Assembly: GCA_049241565.1 (NCBI GenBank)
Contig: JBMLQL010000031.1
Coordinates: 52,228-116,227, forward strand
DNA length: 64,000 nt
Reading direction: 5' to 3'
From: DZBG01 sp049241565
GTDB taxonomy: Bacteria; Bdellovibrionota; Bacteriovoracia; Bacteriovoracales; Bacteriovoracaceae
The position numbers and the translations under genes are program-made. The first letter of the stretch is position 1; each line of letters starts with the position of its first letter. The notes under the pieces are model-generated. The model was given only the letters and a program-made list of their open reading frames with translations. It did no database searches and was not told the DNA's origin. Shown piece by piece: positions 33,932 through 40,646 of this stretch.

Positions 33932-34431
33932 AATTCCAAATTCAAAATATTTACTTTAAGAGGAGGCAGACTGCTTCCTCTTTTTTTATATGACTGAGAA
34001 GAAAACGCACGCTGAGAGATTTGGTGCTCAATCACTTCCATTCGATCAAAGAATCCACCACGCTTTGGATCAGAAGATCCAGAACCGCCGTCAGTCGAGT
34101 TATACTCATCTCCGTAGACATCAGTTGATTCTGTATAAGGTGAAGAGCTGTCATCATAGCTCCCATAACGTTTATTATGATGAGAAATAAGAACGTAGGC
34201 GCCAAAAAGAATCCCTCCATAAAGACCTAGGCTTGCCCCTTGGGCCACAGCTCTTGAAGAGGTGCCAAAGGCCATTGAGGCCAAACCAAGAAGAGCTCCC
34301 CCGGCAGCACCGTAGGCCGTCACTGTTGCAAAGGCTTTCACCTTTGCCGGAATTTCGGCCTGGGCCCGAGTCGGAGTAAAAATGCTTGAGGTAATGATGA
34401 CGACCATAAAAAGAGTAATTAGTTTCTTCAT
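33928..34431 (-). CDS. Exported glycine-rich small protein, function unknown
   Basis: The 167-aa product has a signal peptide (about residues 1-25, cut near AQA) and two Gly/Ala-rich hydrophobic helices (about 35-58 and 66-84), which might be membrane-inserted. A Ser/Asp/Tyr/Gly-rich hydrophilic region follows, and a basic segment before the C-terminus. The 3' end overlaps the convergent STAS gene by 4 bp and contains that gene's terminator. No family is recognised. Confidence 0.65.
   Translation of the reverse strand: MKKLITLFMVVIITSSIFTPTRAQAEIPAKVKAFATVTAYGAAGGALLGLASMAFGTSSRAVAQGASLGLYGGILFGAYVLISHHNKRYGSYDDSSSPYTESTDVYGDEYNSTDGGSGSSDPKRGGFFDRMEVIEHQISQRAFSSQSYKKRGSSLPPLKVNILNLEF
33959..33987 (+). 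terminator. Terminator of the STAS gene
   Basis: A 10-bp stem with one G-T pair (33959-33968 with 33972-33981) and a 3-nt loop is followed by T7. It lies inside the 3' coding end of the convergent minus-strand gene. Confidence 0.85.
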
Positions 34432-34476
34432 CTCTATAGCTTAATGAAGATTACAGAATATTGCAAAAAAAACACC

Positions 34477-34773
34477 TTATCCGACTTTAACGATAAACTT
34501 TATTGTTTTCCCAAAAACTCCACTGAGAAAATCAGCACTGGCCTTGAGTCGTCGCCTCTGTGCTCTCATCGCTTCTTCACCTAGCGCCGATGATTTTATT
34601 TCACAAATTTCTAAGACCACTTCATGAATTTTTCTAAATCTGGCCAAATCAATTTGTCCCATGCCTCTTCGCCTGAGAACTTGTGGTGAGATAAGAAGAG
34701 GAATTCCTGTTTGATGAAAATCCGAGGAGATTATTTTTTCTAGCTCAAGTCCCTTAAAGGTATTCTTTGACAC
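34477..34773 (-). CDS. YraN-like (UPF0102) nuclease-fold protein
   Basis: The frame is open further upstream, but the useful start is GTG at 34773, overlapping the end of rnhB by 20 bp. The 98-aa product carries RRRGMGQIDLA, matching GEIDLIA of UPF0102/YraN, then EICEIKSS, matching VFVEVKxR, then QRRRLKASADFL. These are the restriction-endonuclease-like core residues (Asp and Glu-x-Lys) of this family. The rplS-rnhB-yraN order is widely conserved. It is slightly shorter than usual (115-120 aa), with a divergent N-terminus. Confidence 0.72.
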   Translation of the reverse strand: MSKNTFKGLELEKIISSDFHQTGIPLLISPQVLRRRGMGQIDLARFRKIHEVVLEICEIKSSALGEEAMRAQRRRLKASADFLSGVFGKTIKFIVKVG

Positions 34774-35464
34774 CTTTGAAGGTAAGCCTGTGAATGGGGC
34801 TTGGCCCGTGTTTTTTGATAAGCTCTTTGTGTTTGGCCGTGGGGTAGCCGAAGTGTTTTTTAAATTCATATTGAGGATAAATCTCATCCATCTGATGCAT
34901 CCACTGGTCTCTTTTCTCTTTACCAATAATACTGGCAAGTCCAATCAAGGCCGAATGCATATCACCTTTAATAATTGGAAACTCATGAAGACTGTTCTTC
35001 ACACTCTCCTCTTCTTTGCCCCATCTCAGCTTCATATGGCCATCAATCAAAATATAAGTATGAGCTTTTTTCTTTTCTGAATTAAGAAGCTCAAGGCTCG
35101 CCTCTTTCATTGCTCTCAGACTAGCCGCTAAAATATTTTCTGCATCAATCACTTGATGATCCATCTCCCACGACAAATAGGTAATCTGCACCCCTTGCTC
35201 ACTCAAGATGGATGGCCTTCGATAGTCCTCAATCTTGACTCCCAAATCGTTAAGAAGAGCGAGACGTTTTTTAGGAGTTAATTTTTTAGAATCAGTAACC
35301 CCAACCATTCGAAGAGAATCCACAATACTTGCCAGAGACTTGGCATCCTGAATATCAAGGCGAATGGCCCCCACAACAACCGGGCCTGCCACTGGGCCAC
35401 GTCCGGCCTCATCGACAGCGATAATAGTAGCGGGAAATTTTTGGATGAGTTCAAGTTCGATCAA
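34754..35464 (-). CDS. rnhB: Ribonuclease HII
   Basis: RNase HII removes ribonucleotides from RNA-DNA hybrids. The catalytic Asp-Glu pair is in AVDEAGRGPVAGPVV near residue 17, and the other acidic ligands are in LIDGHMKL and near KGDMHS. The 236-aa protein ends in KKHGPSPIHRLTFKGV, the family signature (GPTPxHRxSF). It is slightly longer than the average (about 200 aa) owing to loop insertions. It lies between the rplS terminator and yraN, with which it overlaps. Confidence 0.94.
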   Translation of the reverse strand: MIELELIQKFPATIIAVDEAGRGPVAGPVVVGAIRLDIQDAKSLASIVDSLRMVGVTDSKKLTPKKRLALLNDLGVKIEDYRRPSILSEQGVQITYLSWEMDHQVIDAENILAASLRAMKEASLELLNSEKKKAHTYILIDGHMKLRWGKEEESVKNSLHEFPIIKGDMHSALIGLASIIGKEKRDQWMHQMDEIYPQYEFKKHFGYPTAKHKELIKKHGPSPIHRLTFKGVKEYL

Positions 35465-35478
35465 GTTTTCGTACCCCT

Positions 35479-35508
35479 AAAAAAGAGAAGGCCCGATTGC
35501 TCGGGCCT
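35479..35508 (-). terminator. Terminator after rplS
   Basis: A perfect 8-bp GC-rich stem, AGGCCCGA with TCGGGCCT (35489-35496 with 35501-35508), and a 4-nt loop are followed on the minus strand by a T-rich tail (35479-35488, T6 after TCTC). It separates rplS from rnhB, though read-through may occur. Confidence 0.82.
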
Positions 35509-35536
35509 ATCTTTCTGACTGATTTTAATTTTAAGA

Positions 35537-35902
35537 TTAAACGTCGCGAGAGTAATCGATAGATACACGCGCAGACTTACCAGTTCTTTCACGTAGGTAG
35601 AAAAATTTAGCGCGACGTGATTTACCACGAGCGATAATTTTAATGCCTTCAACAGCTGGCGAGTGGAAAGGGAAAACTCTCTCTACACCAACACCATCAG
35701 ACATTTTTCTTACGCGGAAGTGACCTTGAATTGAATTCGGGTTTTTCATCGCAATACAGATACCTTGATAGTTCTGAATACGAGTTTTTTCACCCTCTTT
35801 AATTCTTACGGCAACTTCAACTGTGTCCCCAGTACGGAATTCAGGGAATTCTTTAACTTTTGGACTGCTGTACTTTTGGTTTACGAGGTCTACCAAATTC
35901 AT
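35537..35902 (-). CDS. rplS: 50S ribosomal protein L19
   Basis: L19 sits at the 30S-50S interface. The 121-aa protein shows FRTGDTVEVAVRIKEG, RIQNYQGICIA, FRVRKMSDGVGVERVFPFHSP and ARGKSRRAKFFYLRERTGKSARV, all characteristic. It follows the SPOUT methylase gene by 72 bp, and a terminator separates it from rnhB. Together with trmD, rimM, rpsP and ffh to the right, it is part of a broken but recognisable ribosome-maturation cluster. Confidence 0.97.
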   Translation of the reverse strand: MNLVDLVNQKYSSPKVKEFPEFRTGDTVEVAVRIKEGEKTRIQNYQGICIAMKNPNSIQGHFRVRKMSDGVGVERVFPFHSPAVEGIKIIARGKSRRAKFFYLRERTGKSARVSIDYSRDV

Positions 35903-35974
35903 AAATGCTCCTTACAAGCGATCCGTCCTTACACCACATCTTATTGGGTCAGAGGGCCGGGAAAAATTTTGAGA

Positions 35975-36562
35975 TCAGAGGCTTCGGGCCAGACGGTCTA
36001 AATAAATAGCAACCGCTGAACGGACAGATAAATGATTATAGCCATCAGTCGCTATTCCAAATATTGGTTTTAAGCGAAAGTCAGCACTGTCCACAACCGA
36101 GGCAGTTAATCCCCATCCTGTACCAAATAACAAGAACATAGGCATATCGTCAAGTTTTAGTTTCTCAAGCAATTCTTTCTCTTCACCATCGTAAGAGTCA
36201 AAATTCGCTCCAGTCACAACAACGCAAGGCTTCTTTCCTTCGATTTTCGTAATCTCAGCAATAGCGTCTTCAATAGTATCCACAATTTGCGCTGTATGAA
36301 GAGCCTCTTTGCGATCAGGATTGTAAATGAGTCCACTGTCGGCTTCCCAGAAGCCTAAAATTTTCTTCACCATCTCCTGCTGCGTTTTTATCGGAGAAAC
36401 AAGAAAATAACGCTCAAACCCAAAAGTTCTCGATGAGCGTGAGATATCGTGAATATCAAGATTAGTGATCGATGTCGTGATCACTTCTCCCGTCTTACTT
36501 TTCACGGGCCCATGAACTAGGCCCAAATACATTTTTGGTTTTACCACTTTAATCTCCTTCAT
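35975..36562 (-). CDS. SPOUT-type RNA methyltransferase (PF09936-like)
   Basis: This 195-aa protein matches the SAM-dependent RNA methyltransferase family often encoded between trmD and rplS in delta-proteobacteria-like genomes. YLGLVHGPV at the start, then TSITNLDIHDISRSSRTFG, and C-terminal knot residues MFLLFGTGWGL followed by NHLSVRSAVAIYLDRL, the SPOUT trefoil-knot pattern. The RNA target is not known. Its start is 121 bp from the divergent secreted-protein gene, which begins the block that now separates it from trmD. Confidence 0.85.
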   Translation of the reverse strand: MKEIKVVKPKMYLGLVHGPVKSKTGEVITTSITNLDIHDISRSSRTFGFERYFLVSPIKTQQEMVKKILGFWEADSGLIYNPDRKEALHTAQIVDTIEDAIAEITKIEGKKPCVVVTGANFDSYDGEEKELLEKLKLDDMPMFLLFGTGWGLTASVVDSADFRLKPIFGIATDGYNHLSVRSAVAIYLDRLARSL

Positions 36563-36683
36563 CGATAAGACGAACTTACCAAAGCTTTCCTGAAATTTAC
36601 AGAGCTAACATTTCATTACATCGATTGACCGTATTCATTCACCTTGATACTCAGCGCTTAAGCATCAATACCAAAGGAGAGAT

Positions 36684-37355
36684 ATGAGAGAACTAATGTT
36701 ATCTGCATTTTGTACCCTGGCCTTGACAACCACCACCTTGGCTTCCACTCACGATCTCGCCTCTACTTTTACGACTGAAATTACCGAAGTTCCCCTCTCT
36801 CTACAGGAACACGATCTTATCGAACAAGATGTAGGAATTGGCGATATCATAGCGACAGCAGAACGAATTGTGGCCCTTGGTGAGTCGATTTACACTCTTG
36901 TTCAGAAAGGAAAACCAACTTCTCAAACGAAGTATGCTCCTATAAGTGTAGTTCCTCGTGATTCAGTAACAAAAGAACCTGTTCATCCTTTTGATCTCGA
37001 AGATGGACTTGAACCTGTGAGAAAGAAATTTGTTATTTCAAAGAAGAATGGACTTGGAAATGAAGTGGGACGTATCGATTTTCTTCTTCACTTCACACCT
37101 GGAAAATCCTATGAAGGGAAAGGTCAATATATTACCAACGCCTCTCTTATTCCTCTTAAGGCAAATGCACTTTATGGATGGGACATCTCGGCCACGATGG
37201 AAGTTGCAGGAATTGACTTGAAGGGTAAAAAAGAGAATCCTCTGGCCACTGCAACTCTTGCACTCAACTATAAATTAAACTCAGTTCTCACAGCTCTAAA
37301 TGAAACTGTTGTGATCGATATCGATGGAAAAGGTAAAGTCGTCGTTACTGAGTAA
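36684..37355 (+). CDS. Secreted protein, paralogue of the product at 20146-20889
   Basis: The 223-aa protein has a signal peptide (about residues 1-20) and shares ALGESIYTLVQKGKP, KYAPISVVPR, YEGKGQYIT, YGWDISATMEVAG and ENPLATATLAL with the minus-strand protein at 20146-20889. The family looks like a beta-rich periplasmic or surface protein with no known function. It is the first gene of a plus-strand block lying between the SPOUT methylase and trmD genes, which are usually neighbours. GGAG lies 7 nt before ATG. Confidence 0.8.
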   Translation: MRELMLSAFCTLALTTTTLASTHDLASTFTTEITEVPLSLQEHDLIEQDVGIGDIIATAERIVALGESIYTLVQKGKPTSQTKYAPISVVPRDSVTKEPVHPFDLEDGLEPVRKKFVISKKNGLGNEVGRIDFLLHFTPGKSYEGKGQYITNASLIPLKANALYGWDISATMEVAGIDLKGKKENPLATATLALNYKLNSVLTALNETVVIDIDGKGKVVVTE

Positions 37356-37398
37356 GCAAAACTATTCCTAATCTGAAAAAAGAGGATAAGATAATGGA

Positions 37399-38262
37399 AT
37401 GAAAAACATTATTTTATCCTCTTTTATTTTATTCCCTCTTTTGGCCTTTGCCTTCGATTGGCAGTCTCATCGTGGGGCCCGAGGCCTCTATCCGGAAAAC
37501 ACTATTGGGGCCATGCTTGTGGCCCTCGACTACCCCATCAATACTCTTGAATTTGATGTGGTGGTAACAAAAGATAAAAAGGTTATCGTTTCTCATGAGC
37601 CCTGGATGAATGAAGAGATTTGTCTTGATGGGGACGGAAAATCATTTGAAGGGAAAAAACATAATATCTCAAAGATGAATCTGGCCGATGTTCAAGAATT
37701 TGATTGTGGCACAAAAATTCATCCTCGCTTCCCTCGTCAAAAGAAAATCAAAGAAATAAAACCTGAACTCTCGGCACTACTGATTGCGACGGAGAAAAAG
37801 ATCAAAGCACTTAATAAAAAAATAAATTATAGTATTGAAATCAAGTCAACGATTCAAGATGAAATGCAAGACTTTCAACCCACGGCCGATGTTTTCACCG
37901 ATCTTGTGATCGGAGTGATTAAAAAGCATCTCCCAGTGGAGAGAGTGATGATTCAAAGCTTTGACTGGCGAGTGCTAAGATATCTTCACCGTGTTTATCC
38001 CCAGTACAAAACAGTGGCCTTGATTGAAGAAAAATATGAACCTAAGTCTGCTCTTTTAAAACTTGGATTTAATCCCACTGTCTTCAGCCCTTACTATAAG
38101 GATCTCACAGCTGAGCAGGTGAAGTATTTTCATGAACAAAAAATCCAAGTCATTCCCTGGACAGTGAATGATAAAGAAGAAATAAAAAAAAACATAGAGC
38201 TCGGCGTAGATGGAATTATTACGGATTACCCTGACCTTATTGAGGCGGCGGATACGAGATAA
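37399..38262 (+). CDS. Secreted glycerophosphodiester phosphodiesterase
   Basis: A GlpQ/UgpQ-type enzyme that releases glycerol-3-phosphate from deacylated phospholipids. A signal peptide (about residues 1-18) precedes the TIM-barrel core: SHRGARGLYPENTIGAM with the catalytic His and Glu, LEFDVVVTKDKKVIVSHEP with the metal Glu-x-Asp and second His, and later QSFDW and PWTVND. At 287 aa it is a complete periplasmic form. It follows the secreted paralogue by 43 bp. A likely role is scavenging phospholipid headgroups, possibly from prey. Confidence 0.93.
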   Translation: MKNIILSSFILFPLLAFAFDWQSHRGARGLYPENTIGAMLVALDYPINTLEFDVVVTKDKKVIVSHEPWMNEEICLDGDGKSFEGKKHNISKMNLADVQEFDCGTKIHPRFPRQKKIKEIKPELSALLIATEKKIKALNKKINYSIEIKSTIQDEMQDFQPTADVFTDLVIGVIKKHLPVERVMIQSFDWRVLRYLHRVYPQYKTVALIEEKYEPKSALLKLGFNPTVFSPYYKDLTAEQVKYFHEQKIQVIPWTVNDKEEIKKNIELGVDGIITDYPDLIEAADTR

Positions 38263-38293
38263 AATTAGATACTATCCAATAAGAATTAATAAT

Positions 38294-38323
38294 GAAAAAG
38301 GGGGAGAATTTCTACTCTCCCCC
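38294..38323 (-). terminator. Terminator of the small hydrophobic peptide gene
   Basis: An 8-bp stem, GGGGGAGA with TCTCCCCC (38300-38307 with 38316-38323), is followed by T5 on the minus strand. It lies 12 bp after the peptide stop codon, so the peptide gene is a complete, short transcription unit. Confidence 0.85.
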
Positions 38324-38335
38324 AAAATCCCAGAC

Positions 38336-38419
38336 TTACCCCATTAACAATCTTAAAATTGTTGTTAGCAATTCTAAGATCAGGATAATAAGCTCTAGAA
38401 TTTTCAATGCTTCGAGCAT
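38336..38419 (-). CDS. 27-aa hydrophobic peptide, candidate type I toxin
   Basis: The ATG at 38419 is preceded by a perfect AGGAGG with 5-nt spacing. The 27-residue product has 16 Leu/Ile, with Glu at 3, 9 and 16, Lys at 6 and Arg at 23, so it is a single membrane-seeking helix like TisB, Ibs, Ldr or Zor toxins. A terminator lies directly after the stop. The plus-strand RNA at 38500-38574 contains 15 nt complementary to codons 3-8 of this gene and other patches. Toxicity is inferred from architecture only. An overlapping 52-codon frame (38286-38444) lacks a ribosome site. Confidence 0.68.
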   Translation of the reverse strand: MLEALKILELIILILELLTTILRLLMG

Positions 38420-38465
38420 CCTTGCCTCCTAAGATAGCCTTCATTGGCCACAGGAGCTCTCAGCT

Positions 38466-38493
38466 TTGATAATTTCAACAATTGTGATAGAAT
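38466..38493 (+). promoter_or_regulatory. Promoter of the candidate antitoxin RNA
   Basis: TTGATA (38466-38471) and TAGAAT (38488-38493) are separated by 16 bp, close to the sigma-70 consensus. They direct transcription to the right from about 38500. A much weaker minus-strand -10-like AATTAT at 38469-38474 might serve the peptide gene; if so, the two promoters overlap. Confidence 0.6.
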
Positions 38494-38499
38494 AAAAGA

Positions 38500-38574
38500 A
38501 CCCCAAAATCCAGGTTTGTTAGACCTTTTGGGAATTTTCAATGCTTAAACCCCTCTTGCCATGAGGGGTTTTTT
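38500..38574 (+). ncRNA. Candidate antisense antitoxin RNA of the 27-aa peptide gene
   Basis: The predicted ~75-nt RNA starts with an imperfect hairpin (CCCAAA pairing with TTTGGG, AGGT with ACCT) and has a single-stranded middle. It ends with a 9-bp terminator (38547-38555 with 38563-38571) followed by T. Bases 38532-38546 are identical to the plus strand at 38398-38412, so they are perfectly complementary over 15 nt to the peptide mRNA just after its AUG. CCCCAAAATCC (38501-38511) also recurs at 38320-38330, and CTTGCC (38555-38560) at 38421-38426 with the same spacing. It therefore looks like a diverged antisense copy of the peptide gene. Confidence 0.65.
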
Positions 38575-38667
38575 AGTTGGAAGAACTTGTAGATTCAGGA
38601 TGTTCTATTTTTCGAATTTGAAACCAAAGTTTGAATACAATTCGTTCAGCGGGATTAATTTTAGAAT

Positions 38668-39417
38668 TTAGGTCTTATTATATTTCTCATAAAGATCCGG
38701 GCGATATTTTTTTGTCATTCGGATTTTTTCTTCAAGTTGCCACTCACCAATCTTTTTGTGGTGACCTTCCAAAAGAATATCAGGAACATTCATTTCTTCA
38801 AATTCGCGAGGCTTTGTATATTGCGGGAACTCAATGAGCCCATCCTCAAAAGAATCAGCTTCACTTGATAATTTATTTCCCAAGATTCCAGGAACAAATC
38901 TCACTGAGGCATCGAGGATTGTCATAACGGCCAGCTCGCCACCAGTTAAAACAAAATCACCTAAGGAGATATAATCCTGAACATATTTTTCCAGAAAGCG
39001 CTCATCCACTCCCTCATATCGGCCACAAATAAAAACCACATCTTTACCAGGGTCACTCAAAGGGCCCGTGGCCAATTCTCGCGCCACTTTATTGGTCAGC
39101 ACTCTTCCACGTGGTGAAGGAAATACCACATGCAGCTCTGAGAGGTCGCTGTAACCGCCTCTGGCCATGACCCCTTCTATTAGGGCATCACGAAGAATAT
39201 CTGCCCTCATCACCATTCCTGGGCCACCTCCATAAGGAGTATCATCAACACTTCGATATTTAGTTTTTGAATAATCACGAATATTGATAGTGTGGACTTC
39301 AAAAGAGAAGTTCTCCTCACTGCGCTCACCTCTTAATGCCTGGCCTGCGATTCCACATTTAAGAAGAGGCTCAAAAAATTCAGGAAAAAGAGTAAGAATC
39401 CAGATTCGTTTTTTCAC
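38668..39417 (-). CDS. trmD: tRNA (guanine-N1)-methyltransferase TrmD
   Basis: TrmD makes m1G37 in tRNAs. The 249-aa protein has LTLFPEFFEPLL at the start, VDDTPYGGGPGMVMR near residue 56 and the trefoil-knot SAM loop FICGRYEGVDERF with ISLGDFVLTGGELAVM, all family hallmarks. It overlaps rimM by 4 bp. In many bacteria rplS follows directly; here about 2.1 kb of plus-strand genes and the small-RNA locus lie between. Confidence 0.97.
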   Translation of the reverse strand: MKKRIWILTLFPEFFEPLLKCGIAGQALRGERSEENFSFEVHTINIRDYSKTKYRSVDDTPYGGGPGMVMRADILRDALIEGVMARGGYSDLSELHVVFPSPRGRVLTNKVARELATGPLSDPGKDVVFICGRYEGVDERFLEKYVQDYISLGDFVLTGGELAVMTILDASVRFVPGILGNKLSSEADSFEDGLIEFPQYTKPREFEEMNVPDILLEGHHKKIGEWQLEEKIRMTKKYRPDLYEKYNKT

Positions 39418-39929
39418 TCGGTATACTCCGGTGGAACAATAATCATTTTCTTCTCAGCAAGGTTAACTTCTGGAAAAAAAACTTTCACATAAGGAAGTTC
39501 AAACGAGTTGCCCCTATCTGTTCTGATCAAGGCCAAAAGTTGTGCCCCATTATCTGAAAAAGATTCAATGACCCCAATTCTTTTTCCGTCCTCTGTTTCG
39601 CAAACAAGTCCCACTAAATCAGAGAGATAATGCTCTCCCTCTTCAAGCTCAGGGAATGATTCTCTTGGCAGAGAAACTGAAAATGGAAGAAGTGTTTCAA
39701 GATGAGTGCGGTCAATAATTTGATCAAAGACCACAATCGTCTTATTCCCAAAACGAATACTTTTTATTTCTCTCCACTCTCCCTCAGCAGGAAGCTGAGA
39801 CTTCTCAGACTCTGGAGTAATAAAAACTTTCATTCCATTTTCGAGAATAGAATCTTGGTGGTTAAAAAGAAAAAGTTCTGCTTCACCTTTAATGCCATGA
39901 GGCCTGGTGACTGATCCGAGTTTAATCAT
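39414..39929 (-). CDS. rimM: 16S rRNA-processing protein RimM
   Basis: RimM helps mature the 30S head by binding S19. The 171-aa protein starts KLGSVTRPHGIKGEAELF, matching the N-domain (GRIxxxHGxxGE), and contains the PRC-barrel end with DLVGLVCETEDGKRIGVIE and ELPYVKVFFPEVNLAEK. Its stop overlaps the trmD start by 4 bp, and it lies upstream of trmD in the normal rpsP-rimM-trmD order. Confidence 0.92.
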   Translation of the reverse strand: MIKLGSVTRPHGIKGEAELFLFNHQDSILENGMKVFITPESEKSQLPAEGEWREIKSIRFGNKTIVVFDQIIDRTHLETLLPFSVSLPRESFPELEEGEHYLSDLVGLVCETEDGKRIGVIESFSDNGAQLLALIRTDRGNSFELPYVKVFFPEVNLAEKKMIIVPPEYTE

Positions 39930-39960
39930 CTTTAGACTTATGAAAGGTTATTATAAAAAG

Positions 39961-40004
39961 CAAAACCCCCAACCCTTAACTTTATGCCAAGGACGTTGGG
40001 GGTT
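39961..40004 (-). terminator. Hairpin between the KH gene and rimM
   Basis: A perfect 10-bp stem, AACCCCCAAC with GTTGGGGGTT (39964-39973 with 39995-40004), encloses a 21-nt loop with CCTT/AAGG closing pairs. On the minus strand it ends in GGGTTTTGC, a weak T tail. It may be a partial terminator or processing site within the ffh-rpsP-KH-rimM-trmD operon. Confidence 0.55.
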
Positions 40005-40024
40005 GTATAAATGTAACTGAGAAA

Positions 40025-40264
40025 TTACTCAATAATTTCTAGAACTGATCGCTTTCTGAGTTTTGTCGAAGCAGCATTCAGAATTGTTCTTAGAGCGCGT
40101 GCCGTTCGGCCTTGCTTACCAATCACTTTTCCTAGATCAGACTTATCTACTTTGAGTTCGATAACTGTTGTCTGCTCGCCTTCAATCTCATTCACTTCTA
40201 CTTTGTCTGGTATATCTACCAGAGCTTTCGACACGTACTCGATCAGGCTCTTCAATTCGCTCAT
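40025..40264 (-). CDS. khpA: KH-domain RNA-binding protein (KhpA type)
   Basis: This 79-aa protein is a single type II KH domain. The GxxG loop is in VDKSDLGKVIGKQGRTARALRTIL, the RNA-binding site. It resides between rpsP and rimM, the standard place for KhpA. The protein probably binds RNA with broad specificity and in other bacteria affects cell size and ribosome biogenesis. It has no partner KhpB in this window. Confidence 0.92.
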   Translation of the reverse strand: MSELKSLIEYVSKALVDIPDKVEVNEIEGEQTTVIELKVDKSDLGKVIGKQGRTARALRTILNAASTKLRKRSVLEIIE

Positions 40265-40318
40265 AACACCTACTTGTTAAAAAAGAGTCAGGCATGCCTC
40301 TTTGGCCGCCTATCTCTA

Positions 40319-40561
40319 TTATAACTTGATGTTATTCTTTTTAAGCAATGTTTTTACAGTATCAGAAAGCTGAGCGCCTTTTCCGATCCAAGTCTTAATT
40401 CCCTCAACGTTAACATCTTTCAATAGGTTAGCGCTTTTAGGATTATACTGGCCTAGTTTTTCAATGAATTGCCCATCACGTGGGTTACGAGAGTTTGTAG
40501 CAACGATTGAATATACAGGAGCATTAGCTCTCCCGAAACGTGCCATTCTGATTTTTACCAT
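40319..40561 (-). CDS. rpsP: 30S ribosomal protein S16
   Basis: S16 binds 16S rRNA early in assembly. The 80-aa protein shows KIRMARFGRANAPVYSIVATNSRNPRDG, IEKLGQYNP and KTWIGKGAQLSDTVKTLLKK, all canonical. It lies between ffh and the KH gene, 54 bp before the latter. AAGGAG a few bases upstream provides its ribosome site. Confidence 0.97.
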   Translation of the reverse strand: MVKIRMARFGRANAPVYSIVATNSRNPRDGQFIEKLGQYNPKSANLLKDVNVEGIKTWIGKGAQLSDTVKTLLKKNNIKL

Positions 40562-40646
40562 GAGTGATTCTCCTTAAACTTATGACTTAAAAGTAAACTA
40601 TAGATATTGCATCTGACGACTAAAGTCAATCGAGAGGCGCCTTGCT

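Noticed and set aside
38286..38444. A 52-codon minus-strand frame overlapping the 27-aa peptide
   Set aside because: It has no ribosome site before its ATG and runs through the terminator hairpin, whereas the 27-codon frame has a perfect AGGAGG and stops before the terminator.
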